A DNA stretch of 64,000 bases from an uncultured Gammaproteobacteria bacterium (GTDB lineage Bacteria > Pseudomonadota > Gammaproteobacteria > Arenicellales > JAANXG01): contig CAMYKK010000011.1 in NCBI GenBank assembly GCA_947258975.1, positions 28,155-92,154 of the forward strand, given 5' to 3'. A model generated the notes under the pieces. It was not told where the DNA came from, ran no database searches, and saw only the letters and a list, made by a program, of their open reading frames with translations. This document shows positions 20,092 through 29,722 of the stretch, one piece after another. A program made the position numbers and the translations under genes. Within the stretch, counting starts at the first letter, position 1; every line of letters begins with the position of its first letter.

Positions 20092-20436
20092 TTAGGGGTT
20101 TTGCGTCTTCGGCGCAGCCAATCCCTTCTGACTGTAGAAATAGGCCGCCAGATCCTTCATGTCCTGCTCTGACAGATTGGCGACGAAGCCTTTCATAATG
20201 GCATTTTCACGTTCGCCGGATTTGTAGTCTTTCAGTGCGCGCACGATATAGTCCTGGTATTGACCCGCGATAATCGGAAAGTTGGGTTGCGGGCTGTTTC
20301 CGTCGGGGCCGTGACAGCTTGCACACACCGCGGACTTGGTCTTGCCGGTGGCGATATCGCCGGCGGCGTGGACACAGGGTCCGGTGGACAGCATGGCGGT
20401 GGCGATCAAGATGCCAAGTATGCGAGGGGGGGTCAT
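20092..20436 (-). CDS. Class I cytochrome c (c4/c5-like), second of a pair
   Basis: The 114-residue preprotein starts at ATG 20436, which is preceded by AGGAGAACAACT. An ATG 18 bases upstream would place the ribosome site inside the coding region. The signal peptide ends near VHAAGD. CASCHG is the haem site, and a distal Met is available in IMKGF. LSEQDMKDLAAYFYSQ is the usual C-terminal helix. It should be a periplasmic monohaem electron carrier. It lies 27 bases after the companion cytochrome gene. The two resemble the two halves of a c4 cytochrome expressed separately. Confidence 0.92.
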   Translation of the reverse strand: MTPPRILGILIATAMLSTGPCVHAAGDIATGKTKSAVCASCHGPDGNSPQPNFPIIAGQYQDYIVRALKDYKSGERENAIMKGFVANLSEQDMKDLAAYFYSQKGLAAPKTQNP

Positions 20437-20463
20437 AGTTGTTCTCCTAAACATCGCTGCGAA

Positions 20464-20793
20464 TCATTTTCCGGACTTGGACATGGCGGAGAAATATGCC
20501 GCGATGTCTGCGATATCTTCGTCAGTGAGGGTGGCGGCCTGGGCTCGCATGGTGGGATGGGCGCGCAGTCCCGCGCGATATCCCTTCAAGGCATCCGCCA
20601 GGTACGGGGCATGCTGGCCCCCGAGTTTCGGTACGCGATAACCGGGGTATGCATTTCGCATCCCGGGCGCGCCGTGGCAGCCCATGCAGGTCGCGGCCTT
20701 CAACCTGCCACGCTCCGCATCTCCCGCGGCCACTGCATTGACGCTTACACCGGCAATGATCGCGAATATGGCCGTGTAGACGGTCAGTTTCAT
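20464..20793 (-). CDS. Class I cytochrome c (c4/c5-like), first of a pair
   Basis: The 109-residue preprotein starts at ATG 20793 with a GGGAG ribosome site. The signal peptide ends at VNAVAAGDAE. CMGCHG is the haem-binding motif, PTMRAQA supplies the likely distal Met, and LTDEDIADIAAYFSAM is the C-terminal helix. It is periplasmic, monohaem, and co-directional with the next cytochrome gene. No oxidase gene lies nearby, so the electron donor and acceptor are unknown. Confidence 0.92.
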   Translation of the reverse strand: MKLTVYTAIFAIIAGVSVNAVAAGDAERGRLKAATCMGCHGAPGMRNAYPGYRVPKLGGQHAPYLADALKGYRAGLRAHPTMRAQAATLTDEDIADIAAYFSAMSKSGK

Positions 20794-20890
20794 GGATTTT
20801 GTCTCCCGACGGAAATAAGGCGCAATGTAAGGAACTTGCGCCTTGTGTGCAAGCCGGAACACCGCGGTAAAGTGAGGAACCCGGGCGGAA

Positions 20891-21490
20891 TCACGGTTGC
20901 CGGCGACGGAGGACGTAACCCAGCTCACGAATTCCGGATCCGTGGGGGACCGGCACTGGCGGCGTCGCGTCCCATTGCCAGTGGGCGGTGCCGAAAAGTT
21001 CGCGCATAGCGGTGATGTCGCAGTGATAGGGCGGTCCGCCCGGCTGTCCGGTTTGCATGAACAGGACGAAGAGCAAACCGCCCGGGCGCAGCCATTCGCC
21101 CAGCAGACGGCTGTATTCGCGCCATACCGGGGGCGCCATGGCGCACAAACAAGTCTGTTCATAGATCGCGTCGAATTCACGTTCGGGTTCCCATTCCAGC
21201 AAATCAGCACAAATCACCTCGGCCGTCACACGGGTCTCTGCAAGGTGCCTTTCAAGACTGGCCACCGCGGCGGGTGCGGTGTCGATCCCCACCACTTCGA
21301 ATCCACGCTGCGCCAGTTCCACCACTTCGTACCCCCGTCCACATCCTGGTACCAGAATCCGGCCGACCCGCAACGCGCCTGTTGCCAGCCAATGCCGCAG
21401 CGCTGGACTCGGCTCGCCGCGATCCCAAGGGGTGTTCTCGTCTCGATAGCGCTGTTCCCAAAATTCTATGATGTGGTCGGGTATCGGCAT
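20891..21490 (-). CDS. TPMT-family SAM-dependent methyltransferase
   Basis: This 199-residue protein carries FWEQRYRDENTPWDRGEPSP, the entry typical of the thiopurine/thiol methyltransferase family. VPGCGRGYEV then forms the SAM-binding loop, GIDTAPAA the acidic strand end, and YEQTCLCAM a family motif. Members methylate thiols, thiocyanate, halides or tellurite/selenite. The C-terminal strand pair ends at ELGYVLRRRQP. The SprT-like gene upstream ends 6 bases before this start, so the two are probably co-transcribed. The substrate is unknown. Confidence 0.88.
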   Translation of the reverse strand: MPIPDHIIEFWEQRYRDENTPWDRGEPSPALRHWLATGALRVGRILVPGCGRGYEVVELAQRGFEVVGIDTAPAAVASLERHLAETRVTAEVICADLLEWEPEREFDAIYEQTCLCAMAPPVWREYSRLLGEWLRPGGLLFVLFMQTGQPGGPPYHCDITAMRELFGTAHWQWDATPPVPVPHGSGIRELGYVLRRRQP

Positions 21491-21496
21491 GGCTTG

Positions 21497-22030
21497 CTAT
21501 AGATTGAGCTCTTGCTGTTCCGGTTCGGGGCTGTTTCCGGTCAGCGCATAAAAAAGGCTTGATTCGCGCTTGTAAAAGCCCTCGGTGTGAAAAGAATCGT
21601 GAAACCGAAAGTGTTCAAAGTCCAGATGATGACATAATTCGTGCAGCACGGTCCGCAGGAACGTTCGAAACGCGACCACCTGGCGCCGTTTTGCGGTGCG
21701 CATCCAAACCGTGATATGCGCGGGTGTGCGTCCTTCAGCAGGTTCGTACAGGCCGTGCAATTCGCCCCATGAGTTGTTCGGCCGGGCCGACAGGACCGTA
21801 ACCCGGACCGGCGGCGCACGTAATTGTTGCGCGATATGTCGAACAATCTCGGCGCACAATCGTTGGACTGCGGCCCGGTCGTTGCGTTCGAGCGCGGCCG
21901 GTAACGCCGCGATTGAATCTCTCACCATCGCCGGTTCTGACAGCGCAATGGTTGCGACGCGATCGCTCTGCCGGTAGATCTGCTTCTGCCGGCTGTTGAG
22001 GCGATGATAGTAATCGAAAACCACGATCAA
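21497..22030 (-). CDS. SprT-like zinc metallopeptidase-fold protein
   Basis: The 177-residue protein has the HELCHHLD (HEXXH) zinc motif in its C-terminal half, followed by FHTEGFYKRESSLFYALTG, where a third ligand may lie. The N-terminal half is helical with no known motif. The SprT/Wss1-like fold suggests a protease or DNA-protein repair role, which is inference. It sits 6 bases upstream of the methyltransferase gene and 3 bases after the hydrolase gene, forming a three-gene operon on the minus strand. Confidence 0.75.
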   Translation of the reverse strand: MIVVFDYYHRLNSRQKQIYRQSDRVATIALSEPAMVRDSIAALPAALERNDRAAVQRLCAEIVRHIAQQLRAPPVRVTVLSARPNNSWGELHGLYEPAEGRTPAHITVWMRTAKRRQVVAFRTFLRTVLHELCHHLDFEHFRFHDSFHTEGFYKRESSLFYALTGNSPEPEQQELNL

Positions 22031-22033
22031 AGA

Positions 22034-22870
22034 TCAGCGAAGCGAAGCGACAAACTGCCGCAGGCCATCCACATAAGCATCTCCACTCACCACAAATCCT
22101 TCATTGTGCCCGCCGCGCAGCTCCAGGAAATATTTCGGTGGATGGGCCGCGGCGTGGAGGTTGTGTGCGTGGTGGAAGCCTACGATGCGGTCATCTCGGC
22201 TATGGGCGATGAGCACGGGCGTCGACACTGCCGATAAGTGGACCCGGGTGTCGTATTGGTATCGGGACAGCCAATGCACGGGTAGAAACCAATAATGATC
22301 GGCTCCCAGATCGGGCAATGATGTGAACGTCGATTCCAATATCACTCCCCTTGGGTGTACTTGCGCTGCCAGCCAGGCCGCCACCGCGCCTCCCAGTGAA
22401 CGGCCGAATATAATGATGTCCTCCGGGTGTATCTGTTTTTCTTTTCGCAGATGCTCCCAGGCAGCCAAGGCGTCTTGGTAGGTGCCGTTTTCGTCTGGCG
22501 ATCCTTCGCTGTTACCATATCCGCGGTAGTCGATGATGAACGTGCTTAATCCTAATCGGTGAAATATCGCCAAGGATTCTAGGCGATGTGAGATGTTGCC
22601 TGCATTGCCATGGAGAAACAAAACCGTGATGGCGGTTTCCGCCGCGGGAACATACCAGCCATGAAGCCGCACCCCGTCACGGGTATCGAAGCTTACATCA
22701 TCATACGGTAGGCCGACCTGGGTCGGGACCATCTGTAATCGTGGTTCCGGGAAATACACCAATCGTGGTTGCAGCACGAAAGCCGCGCCCAGCAACAACA
22801 CATAACACGCGGCGGCGAAGGCCAAGGTTCCCAGGATTGCGTTCATGGGCTTGTTTACATTCCGGTACAT
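22034..22870 (-). CDS. Membrane-anchored alpha/beta hydrolase (YfhR/ABHD13-like)
   Basis: The protein has 278 residues, with an N-terminal membrane anchor (about 10-32). VLFLHGNAGN supplies the oxyanion region, IDYRGYGNSEG a conserved loop, and GRSLGG the Ser nucleophile elbow. HSRDDRIV and GGHNEGF carry the Asp and His. The triad is complete. The active domain probably faces the periplasm. Esterase or peptidase-like activity is expected with an unknown substrate. An internal ATG at 22846 is an alternative start. Confidence 0.88.
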   Translation of the reverse strand: MYRNVNKPMNAILGTLAFAAACYVLLLGAAFVLQPRLVYFPEPRLQMVPTQVGLPYDDVSFDTRDGVRLHGWYVPAAETAITVLFLHGNAGNISHRLESLAIFHRLGLSTFIIDYRGYGNSEGSPDENGTYQDALAAWEHLRKEKQIHPEDIIIFGRSLGGAVAAWLAAQVHPRGVILESTFTSLPDLGADHYWFLPVHWLSRYQYDTRVHLSAVSTPVLIAHSRDDRIVGFHHAHNLHAAAHPPKYFLELRGGHNEGFVVSGDAYVDGLRQFVASLR

Positions 22871-22950
22871 TTGCTGCGTAGATTGCCGGGGGCCCGGTAA
22901 CCGGTTAGGCTTGCGGCATCGTGGTCGATTTCAACGTAGCAGAGCATGTT

Positions 22951-23136
22951 ATGACCGATACGATCAATTATCTCAACGACATACTACAGGGGATCGATAC
23001 CCTGGACACCCGGGAAGCAGTCCACAAACAGCTTGATAACGTCGAGTTCTTATATGAAGCAGTGGATCCGGAGATGCAAGAACTTGTCGAGCAAGTAATA
23101 ACCCGACTAACCGAACGTCTGCAGTCGTTGACCTGA
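22951..23136 (+). CDS. Small acidic helical protein, unknown function
   Basis: The 61-residue protein is read from ATG 22951; a GTG at 22921 would add 10 residues. It is all polar and helical (TDTINYLNDILQGIDTLDTR, then a QLDNVEFLYEAVDPEM block) with no Cys and no membrane segment. The composition is coherent for a real protein. It lies 5 bases before the next gene, which suggests an operon with it. I do not recognise the family. Confidence 0.6.
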   Translation: MTDTINYLNDILQGIDTLDTREAVHKQLDNVEFLYEAVDPEMQELVEQVITRLTERLQSLT

Positions 23137-23141
23137 CCGCC

Positions 23142-24086
23142 TTGTCTGAAGTTGCGTGTTTTAGCGTGCGCCGCCTATCCCCGTTCCGCGGTACCTTGCA
23201 CATGATCAAGACCGACGATGGCCGGGCAGTGACCAGCGACGGTGTGAACTGGCAGGTTCAACTTTGGCGGGAGCACCAATCAATAACGTGGGGTGGGATG
23301 GGGAGACCGGAAACTCGCTGGGGATATCTGGTGGCTGGCGTGTGGAGCATTGCCGCCGGCTTTGAGCGATTTCCGATAGATCCAATGCTCGATGTCGCTG
23401 CGATCGAAGTACCCTCGCAAAGGTTGATCACACGCATTGCGCAGCATTGTGACGGCCTTCCGTTCGCACCCATGGACAGCCTCGAACTGTGGTTGTTGGA
23501 CCATGATTCGCGCTTGCCTTTGGCATTGTTGGCATCGACCGGCGAGCGTGAAAACTGTGAGCGGGTGTCGGACGCACGCTGGCGGGCGAGCGTACCAAGC
23601 GATCGTTCGTTCGTCTCCGATACGCTTCTGCAACACGGGGATTTCGCGCGACGACTGCACCGTGGAAGTGCATTTCATCGCGACGCGATCGCCGCATTCG
23701 TAAACGACACGGCCGGTAAACCACCGATGGCACAGTGGATTGAGCGCGGTCCTGGGGGGGGCGGAAACGGCCTGGGTGGCATCCGCCTCGATGCGTCCCT
23801 CGTGGGTCGATGCTTGTCCCCAGAGATGTTTCCGGAATTGCTCGTACGGGAGCATTGGCCGGACCCGCGTGCGCAAGCGTTGGTGCATGATTTTCACCTC
23901 TGGCAAGCGCCGTTGTTGTTGACCTTGACGCAAATAAGCCGCTCTACAAGGGCTTTTTGGGAGACTTTGGCCAGTTCCCAGGCCGAGGTGGTGGCACGGC
24001 TCCACCGGTTGTATCCGGAGATTGTGAATGAAGACGTGGTCAACGCCACTCTGGTGGAGGCGGCCATCCGCCGAGGGGCCCGGTGA
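23142..24086 (+). CDS. Conserved-looking protein of unknown function
   Basis: The protein has 314 residues from TTG 23142, or 294 from ATG 23202. Neither start has a convincing ribosome site. It is rich in Trp and Arg, with no signal peptide, membrane segment or metal motif. A Gly-rich stretch (GPGGGGNGLGG) divides a beta-rich N-terminal half from a helical C-terminal half. It probably forms an operon with the small gene just upstream. I do not recognise it and assign no function. Confidence 0.6.
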   Translation: MSEVACFSVRRLSPFRGTLHMIKTDDGRAVTSDGVNWQVQLWREHQSITWGGMGRPETRWGYLVAGVWSIAAGFERFPIDPMLDVAAIEVPSQRLITRIAQHCDGLPFAPMDSLELWLLDHDSRLPLALLASTGERENCERVSDARWRASVPSDRSFVSDTLLQHGDFARRLHRGSAFHRDAIAAFVNDTAGKPPMAQWIERGPGGGGNGLGGIRLDASLVGRCLSPEMFPELLVREHWPDPRAQALVHDFHLWQAPLLLTLTQISRSTRAFWETLASSQAEVVARLHRLYPEIVNEDVVNATLVEAAIRRGAR

Positions 24087-24197
24087 GCTGTTTATCGCCG
24101 GGTGGGATTTGTCACGTTGTTTGGTATTATTGGCACATGAGGCCCGGTGGCGCCGGGCAACCGCTCATAACGCATATCGATAAATGAAGAGGTTGAC

Positions 24198-24749
24198 TTG
24201 AAATACGCCCTCACCGTTACTGCTGCCTTGGTCGCTCTGGCGGTGATTAGCCTGGATTCGGGAGTGAATGCCCGGTTGCTCTCCGCACCGTACACGATTC
24301 CCGAGTTCACTCATCGCAACCCCGACGATTGGATCAACTCACGACCGCTGGCGCGTGGCGATCTGGAGGGGAAAGTGGTGCTAATAGACTTTTGGACCTT
24401 CGGTTGTGTAAATTGCTACAAATCCTTCCCCTGGTTGAAGAGTATTGAAAACAAGTATGAACAACGCGAATTCGCGGTGTTGGGTGTGCATACCCCGGAA
24501 TTCGACCACGAAAAAGATCGCCGCAAAGTAGCGGACAAGGTCAAAGAGTTCGGTATCGAGCACGCAGTGATGATCGATAACGATTTCTCATACTGGAAGG
24601 CGCTAGACAATCGATATTGGCCGTCGTTTTACCTGATTGACAAGACCGGTATGGTGCGTGCTGTGTATGTCGGAGAAATGCGTGAGGGTGGGGATCAAGC
24701 GAATCGCGTTGAAGCGCAAATTGAAGCCTTACTCTCCGAATTGGGCTGA
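24198..24749 (+). CDS. Exported thioredoxin-like (TlpA/ResA-type) protein
   Basis: The 183-residue protein starts at TTG 24198, five bases after a GAAGAGG ribosome site. Residues 1-25 form a signal peptide or anchor (ALTVTAALVALAVISL). The redoxin fold follows, with VLIDFWTFGCVNCYKSFPW carrying the CVNC active site. A PEFDHEKD loop, WPSFYLIDKTG with the cis-Pro, and a final helix complete it. The fold and active site suggest reduction of periplasmic disulfides, possibly in cytochrome maturation. The exact partner is not shown by context. Confidence 0.9.
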   Translation: MKYALTVTAALVALAVISLDSGVNARLLSAPYTIPEFTHRNPDDWINSRPLARGDLEGKVVLIDFWTFGCVNCYKSFPWLKSIENKYEQREFAVLGVHTPEFDHEKDRRKVADKVKEFGIEHAVMIDNDFSYWKALDNRYWPSFYLIDKTGMVRAVYVGEMREGGDQANRVEAQIEALLSELG

Positions 24750-24826
24750 GTTTTCTCACGGTAGGTTTTCCTGCAAAAACTTTTTTGTTAGTCTAGACCA
24801 CATCGAATTATTACTCGCCAATTTCC

Positions 24827-26338
24827 TTGTTCGCATTCAACCGAGTCAAAAGCACCTTCAAGTCCGTGGCTGCGGTTGACCTCGGTTCCAATAGCTTTCA
24901 CTTAATCGTTGCCCAGCTGAACCACCAAGAACTCTCCGTCATAGACCGATTACGTGAGAGCGTTCGTCTTGGCGCCGGATTAGACGAAAACAAGCACCTC
25001 ACAGCCGAGGCTCAAGAGCGCGCCCTGGCATGCCTGGAACGGTTCGGCCAGCGGGTCGGTAAACTGCCTGTTGGGAGCGTGCGGGTAGTCGGAACCAATG
25101 CGCTACGACAAGCGCGAAACGCGGATCAATTCTTGATCAAAGCCGAGGCGGCCCTTGGACATCCGGTGGAAATCATCGCCGGCCGGGAGGAGGCGAGACT
25201 CATCTACCTTGGTGTTGCCCATGGATTGGAGGCGGGTGAGGAACGCCGACTGGTTATTGATATCGGCGGTGGCAGCACAGAAATCATCGCCGGGACCGGG
25301 TTTGAAACCATTCACCGTGAGAGCCTGCATGTAGGCTGTGTCAGTTTGACCCGGTCATGCTTTGCGGATGGTCGCATCAAGAAAAAGCGCATGCGCCAGG
25401 CAGAGCTTCAGGCTGGGTTGGAGATTCAACCGGTGGTCGCCATGTTTCGAAAAGAATCCTGGGATCGTGCGGTAGGCTGCTCGGGCACAGTGCGAGCCAT
25501 CCGCGACGCGGTGCAAAATCAAGGATGGTGCAAACGGGGCATCACCCGCAGCGCATTGGAGAAGCTACGTGGTATGTTGGTGGATTGTGCTCACGTCGAT
25601 GAGTTGCGGTCATTGGGTTTGAGCGAGGATCGTCTGGCGATCTTTCCGGGCGGGGTCGCTGTATTGTGGGGAGTGTTCGATCTGCTTGATATTCCCCGGA
25701 TTGATGTGTCCAGCCAAGCGTTGCGCGAAGGTGTGTTATACGATTTGGTCGGCCGGATTGAGCATACCGATGTTCGTGGCCGCGCGGTCAAAGCAGTGGG
25801 GACCCGCTGGGCGGTGGACAATGGGCACGCGGAGCGGGTGGCGAAAACCGCTCTGGCGCTGTTAGCGCAAGTACAAGGAACTTGGGAGTTGGAGGCCGAT
25901 GACCATCGGCAAATTCTTTATTGGGCGGCGTTACTGCATGAGATCGGATTGCTGATTTCCCATAGCCAGTATCAAAAACATGGTGCGTACGTGGTGGGAA
26001 ATTCTGATTTGCCTGGTTTTTCACGCCGCGAACAAGCAGTGTTGGCGGTATTGGTGCGTGGTCACCGTCGCAAGTTTCCGCTTCAAGAATTCGACGCGTT
26101 GCACAAGACAGTTACGAAAACGGGCGTGAAATTGTGTGTCCTGCTGCGCCTCGCGGTGCTACTACATAGAAGTCGCGACCCGTCTGAAATTCCCGCGATG
26201 GATATAAGAATAAACGGACCTGAGCTACACCTGCAGTTCGCCGAACAATGGCTCGACCAGCATCCGCTGACGGTCGCCGATCTCCGTCGCGAGCAAAGTT
26301 ATCTTGAACCGGTGGCCTTAAACCTTAGTTTTCAATAA
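24827..26338 (+). CDS. ppx: Exopolyphosphatase (Ppx/GppA family)
   Basis: The protein has 503 residues from TTG 24827; GTG 24866, just before AAVDLGSNSF, is an alternative. The ASKHA phosphate loops are present: AAVDLGSNSFHLIV, RVVGTNALRQARN, IAGREEARLIYLGV and VIDIGGGSTEII. The C-terminal half is the HD-like helical domain (HEIGLLISH). Ppx removes terminal phosphate from polyphosphate. It is convergent with ppk (50-base gap), so the two opposing activities share a 3' region rather than an operon. Confidence 0.95.
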   Translation: MFAFNRVKSTFKSVAAVDLGSNSFHLIVAQLNHQELSVIDRLRESVRLGAGLDENKHLTAEAQERALACLERFGQRVGKLPVGSVRVVGTNALRQARNADQFLIKAEAALGHPVEIIAGREEARLIYLGVAHGLEAGEERRLVIDIGGGSTEIIAGTGFETIHRESLHVGCVSLTRSCFADGRIKKKRMRQAELQAGLEIQPVVAMFRKESWDRAVGCSGTVRAIRDAVQNQGWCKRGITRSALEKLRGMLVDCAHVDELRSLGLSEDRLAIFPGGVAVLWGVFDLLDIPRIDVSSQALREGVLYDLVGRIEHTDVRGRAVKAVGTRWAVDNGHAERVAKTALALLAQVQGTWELEADDHRQILYWAALLHEIGLLISHSQYQKHGAYVVGNSDLPGFSRREQAVLAVLVRGHRRKFPLQEFDALHKTVTKTGVKLCVLLRLAVLLHRSRDPSEIPAMDIRINGPELHLQFAEQWLDQHPLTVADLRREQSYLEPVALNLSFQ

Positions 26339-26388
26339 CCGCAGATCAAATGTCCCCGCACTTCGTGACTTCAGCCGTAGGGTTGATG

Positions 26389-28485
26389 TTACTGGGCGAG
26401 GTCCTCCAGCAGAGTTTGTTGTGCAGAGATGGGTTGTTCGGTGCTCGGAAACTGCACGCGCACGTATGAGCCATCGCTCTGCATGATCCATGCCTGGGTG
26501 TTGTCTCGCAAATACAGCTCCAAATCGTCTATCACACGCCGTTTGAGCTTTTTGTCCCCGATTGGAAAGCATTGCTCTACGCGCTGCACCAGATTCCGGG
26601 GCATCCAGTCTGCGCTGGCGCACAGCACTTCAGAGTTACCGTCATTATGGAAGAAATACACCCGAGTATGTTCGAGGAAGCGGCCGATAATCGAGCACAC
26701 GCTGATGTTCTCGGACACACCAGGAATCCCCGGACGCAGGCAGCACACTCCGCGCACGATCAGTTGAATCTGCACCCCTGCTTGAGACGCCGTGTATAGC
26801 GCTTGGATTACCGGCGCGCTTACCAAACCATTGATCTTGGCGATGATCCGGGATTTCTTTCCGGCCTTGGCGTTTTCCGCTTCCCGTTCAATGCGGTCGA
26901 GAAGCCCCGTCTGAAGGGTAAACGGCGACTGCAACAATTTGTTCAGTCCCGATGTCCGGGTCTGGGTTGTCAACTGCATGAATAAGTTATGCACATCTTC
27001 ACCGATCTTCTGATCACAGGTGAAAAACCCATAATCGGTGTACAAACGAGCGGTGCGGTCGTGATAGTTCCCGGTCCCCAGATGTACGTAGCGACGCAGT
27101 TTGTCGGCCTCACGGCGAACCACCATAAGCATCTTGGCATGGGTTTTGTAACCCACCACGCCATAGACCACTTGAACACCGGTCTCCTGAAGCTTGTTTG
27201 CGATACCGATATTGGTGGCTTCGTCAAATCGGGCGCGCAGCTCCACCACCACGGTGACCTCCTTACCGGCGCGTGCCGCATCCAACAGGGATTCCACGAG
27301 CACCGAATCCAAGCCGGTGCGATAAAGCGTCTGTTTGATGGCCAGCACGTTGGGATCAGCGGCTGCCTGCCGGATAAATTCGACTACCGGTATAAATGAC
27401 TGGAAAGGATGATGCAGCAGAATATCCTTGGTCGCGATTGCCTTGAACAGATTGGTGGTCTGCGGCAATCGCGGCGGCAACCCCGGCGTAAAACTGGGGT
27501 ATTTCAAATCCGGTCGTTCCACGATGTCCGGTAACGCAATCAACCGGTTGAGATTTACCGGACCGCTGACTTGATACAGGTCCTCTTGATTCAGCTCAAA
27601 CCGGCGCAGCAGAAAGTTGGCCACCTCTTCGGGACAGTTATCAGCAGCCTCCAGGCGGACTGCGTCACCGTACCGGCGCGATGGCAATTCGCCTTCCAGG
27701 GCGCGTTTGAGGTCGTCCACCTCTTCGGTGTCGACGAACAAATCACTATTCCGGGTGACGCGGAATTGGTAGCAGCCGCTGACCTTCATCCCGGGAAACA
27801 ACTCCCCTATGTAGGTGTGCAGCACCGACGAGAGGAACACAAATTCGTTCGGACCTTTGGCGATTTCTATGGGTAGGCGAATCAAGCGCGGTAAAGAACG
27901 CGGTGCCGGCACCACCGCCATGCCCCCCTTGTTGCCATACGCGTCCTTCCCTTCAAGGGACACGATGAAATGCAAACTCTTATTCATGGTGCGGGGAAAA
28001 GGATGCGCCGGATCGAGGCGAATAGGACTAATCACCGGAAGCAATTCGTTGCTGAAGTACGTCTTCAGCCATTCCATTTGCTTCCCATTCCACTCCTCGC
28101 GCCGCAAGAATCGAATGCCTTCCGTCGCCATAGCCGGTAACAGTCGATCATTGAGGAACTGATATTGGTCCTGGACCAGAGTATGAGCTTGTTGACTTAC
28201 CCGGCGCAGGATCTCGCTCGGCGTTAATCCGTCGGCGCCGGTTTGGGTGCTGCCGTACTCCGCTTGCTGCTTGAGGCCTGCCACACGTACTTCAAAGAAT
28301 TCGTCCAGGTTGGAACTGGTGATACACAGAAAGCGCAACCGCTCGAGCAGTGGGACATTGGGGTCTACGGACTGTTCAAACACCCGACGGTTGAATGCCA
28401 GCAGACTGAGTTCCCGGTTGATGTACAGCTCGGGCCGCTGTAGGTCCTGTTGCGGTAAAATCGCCTCTTTGATAGGTGCTACCAT
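26389..28485 (-). CDS. ppk1: Polyphosphate kinase
   Basis: The 698-residue protein starts with the typical ELYINRELSLLAFNRRV segment. GYKTHAKMLMVVRRE (His at about residue 445) carries the catalytic His that is autophosphorylated, and YVHLGTGNYHDRTARLYTD follows as the conserved block. The second HKD-like region, IIGRFLEHTRVYFFHNDG, is also complete. Ppk1 polymerises the gamma-phosphate of ATP into polyphosphate at the inner membrane. It is divergent from the DAHP synthase gene, with 160 bases between the starts. Confidence 0.97.
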   Translation of the reverse strand: MVAPIKEAILPQQDLQRPELYINRELSLLAFNRRVFEQSVDPNVPLLERLRFLCITSSNLDEFFEVRVAGLKQQAEYGSTQTGADGLTPSEILRRVSQQAHTLVQDQYQFLNDRLLPAMATEGIRFLRREEWNGKQMEWLKTYFSNELLPVISPIRLDPAHPFPRTMNKSLHFIVSLEGKDAYGNKGGMAVVPAPRSLPRLIRLPIEIAKGPNEFVFLSSVLHTYIGELFPGMKVSGCYQFRVTRNSDLFVDTEEVDDLKRALEGELPSRRYGDAVRLEAADNCPEEVANFLLRRFELNQEDLYQVSGPVNLNRLIALPDIVERPDLKYPSFTPGLPPRLPQTTNLFKAIATKDILLHHPFQSFIPVVEFIRQAAADPNVLAIKQTLYRTGLDSVLVESLLDAARAGKEVTVVVELRARFDEATNIGIANKLQETGVQVVYGVVGYKTHAKMLMVVRREADKLRRYVHLGTGNYHDRTARLYTDYGFFTCDQKIGEDVHNLFMQLTTQTRTSGLNKLLQSPFTLQTGLLDRIEREAENAKAGKKSRIIAKINGLVSAPVIQALYTASQAGVQIQLIVRGVCCLRPGIPGVSENISVCSIIGRFLEHTRVYFFHNDGNSEVLCASADWMPRNLVQRVEQCFPIGDKKLKRRVIDDLELYLRDNTQAWIMQSDGSYVRVQFPSTEQPISAQQTLLEDLAQ

Positions 28486-28645
28486 AATCGGTGGTCAGTA
28501 ATCACATAAGTTCAAAGTGTACACGATAGTAGAGCGCAAGGTGTCTGCACGTTCGGACGCCGCCATGGTCAGCGTCGGAACTCGAACTAACCATGGTATT
28601 TCGAGTAGAATCATCAAAATAATCCGACAGTTAGACTGGTCCTCC

Positions 28646-29722
28646 ATGAAGTATAGAACCGACGATTTGCGCATCCGGGAAACCAAGGAACTGATTTCGC
28701 CGGCCCAGGTCCATGAACAGCATCCGATAACGGATCGGGCGGCGGCGGTAGTTTACACCACTCGCCAGGCCATCCATGAGATCCTCCAGGGCCATGACGA
28801 TCGATTGCTAGTGGTGGTCGGTCCGTGCTCGATCCACGACGTAGCCGCCGCGCGGGACTATGCCAATCGCTTGGCAGCGGCGCGTGATCGGCTCGTGGAT
28901 GACCTGCTCATCGTGATGCGCGTGTATTTCGAGAAACCCCGCACCATAGTGGGTTGGAAGGGGTTGATCAACGATCCTGATCTGGATGAAAGCTTTCATA
29001 TAAACAAAGGCTTACGCCTTGCCCGCGAACTGCTGTTGTCTCTCAATGAATTGGGCGTGCCGGCGGGCACCGAATATCTGGATCTCATCTCACCGCAGTA
29101 TGTGGCGGATCTTGTGAGCTGGGGTGCGATCGGCGCTCGCACCACGGAAAGCCAGGGTCACCGTGAGTTGTCGTCCGGTTTGTCCTGTCCGGTGGGGTTT
29201 AAAAATGGCACCGACGGCACGCTAAAGATTGCGATAGATGCGGTCGCAGCGGCGATGCGGCCGCATCATTTTCTGTCGGTCACGAAGGAAGGCCGCACCG
29301 CGATTTTTTCCACCACCGGAAATAACGATTGCCATGTCATCCTGCGTGGCGGCGCGGAGCCGAACTACGATGCAAGCCATGTCCAGCACGCGGTGCGGGA
29401 CATTGAGGCCGCTGGACTCCCTGCGAACATCATGGTCGATTTCAGCCATGCGAACAGCCGTAAGCGGCCGCCACGACAGCGGGAAGTCGCCGGGGATGTG
29501 GCGGCACAGATTGCCGAAGGAGAACGCCGCATCATAGGGGCGATGATCGAAAGCCATTTGCTTGAAGGCCGTCAAGATGTGATCCCGGGGCGGCCGTTGA
29601 CCTATGGGAAGAGCATTACCGACGCGTGTATCGGTTGGGATGATACGGTGCCAATCCTGGAACAGCTGGCGGCGGCAGTGCGCCGGCGCCGGGAGACGCA
29701 ACCAGCCGCGGCCTGCTCGTGA
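28646..29722 (+). CDS. aroG: 3-deoxy-7-phosphoheptulonate synthase (class I DAHP synthase)
   Basis: The 358-residue protein is read from ATG 28646, the usual length. Diagnostic blocks are LLVVVGPCSIHD, RVYFEKPRTIVGWKGL, AIGARTTESQGHRELSSG, GFKNGTDGT and DFSHANSRK. The metal ligands (the GPCS Cys, and His and Glu in later blocks) are in place. It condenses phosphoenolpyruvate and erythrose 4-phosphate as the first step of aromatic biosynthesis. Which amino acid inhibits it cannot be told safely, so the aroG symbol is approximate. Confidence 0.94.
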   Translation: MKYRTDDLRIRETKELISPAQVHEQHPITDRAAAVVYTTRQAIHEILQGHDDRLLVVVGPCSIHDVAAARDYANRLAAARDRLVDDLLIVMRVYFEKPRTIVGWKGLINDPDLDESFHINKGLRLARELLLSLNELGVPAGTEYLDLISPQYVADLVSWGAIGARTTESQGHRELSSGLSCPVGFKNGTDGTLKIAIDAVAAAMRPHHFLSVTKEGRTAIFSTTGNNDCHVILRGGAEPNYDASHVQHAVRDIEAAGLPANIMVDFSHANSRKRPPRQREVAGDVAAQIAEGERRIIGAMIESHLLEGRQDVIPGRPLTYGKSITDACIGWDDTVPILEQLAAAVRRRRETQPAAACS

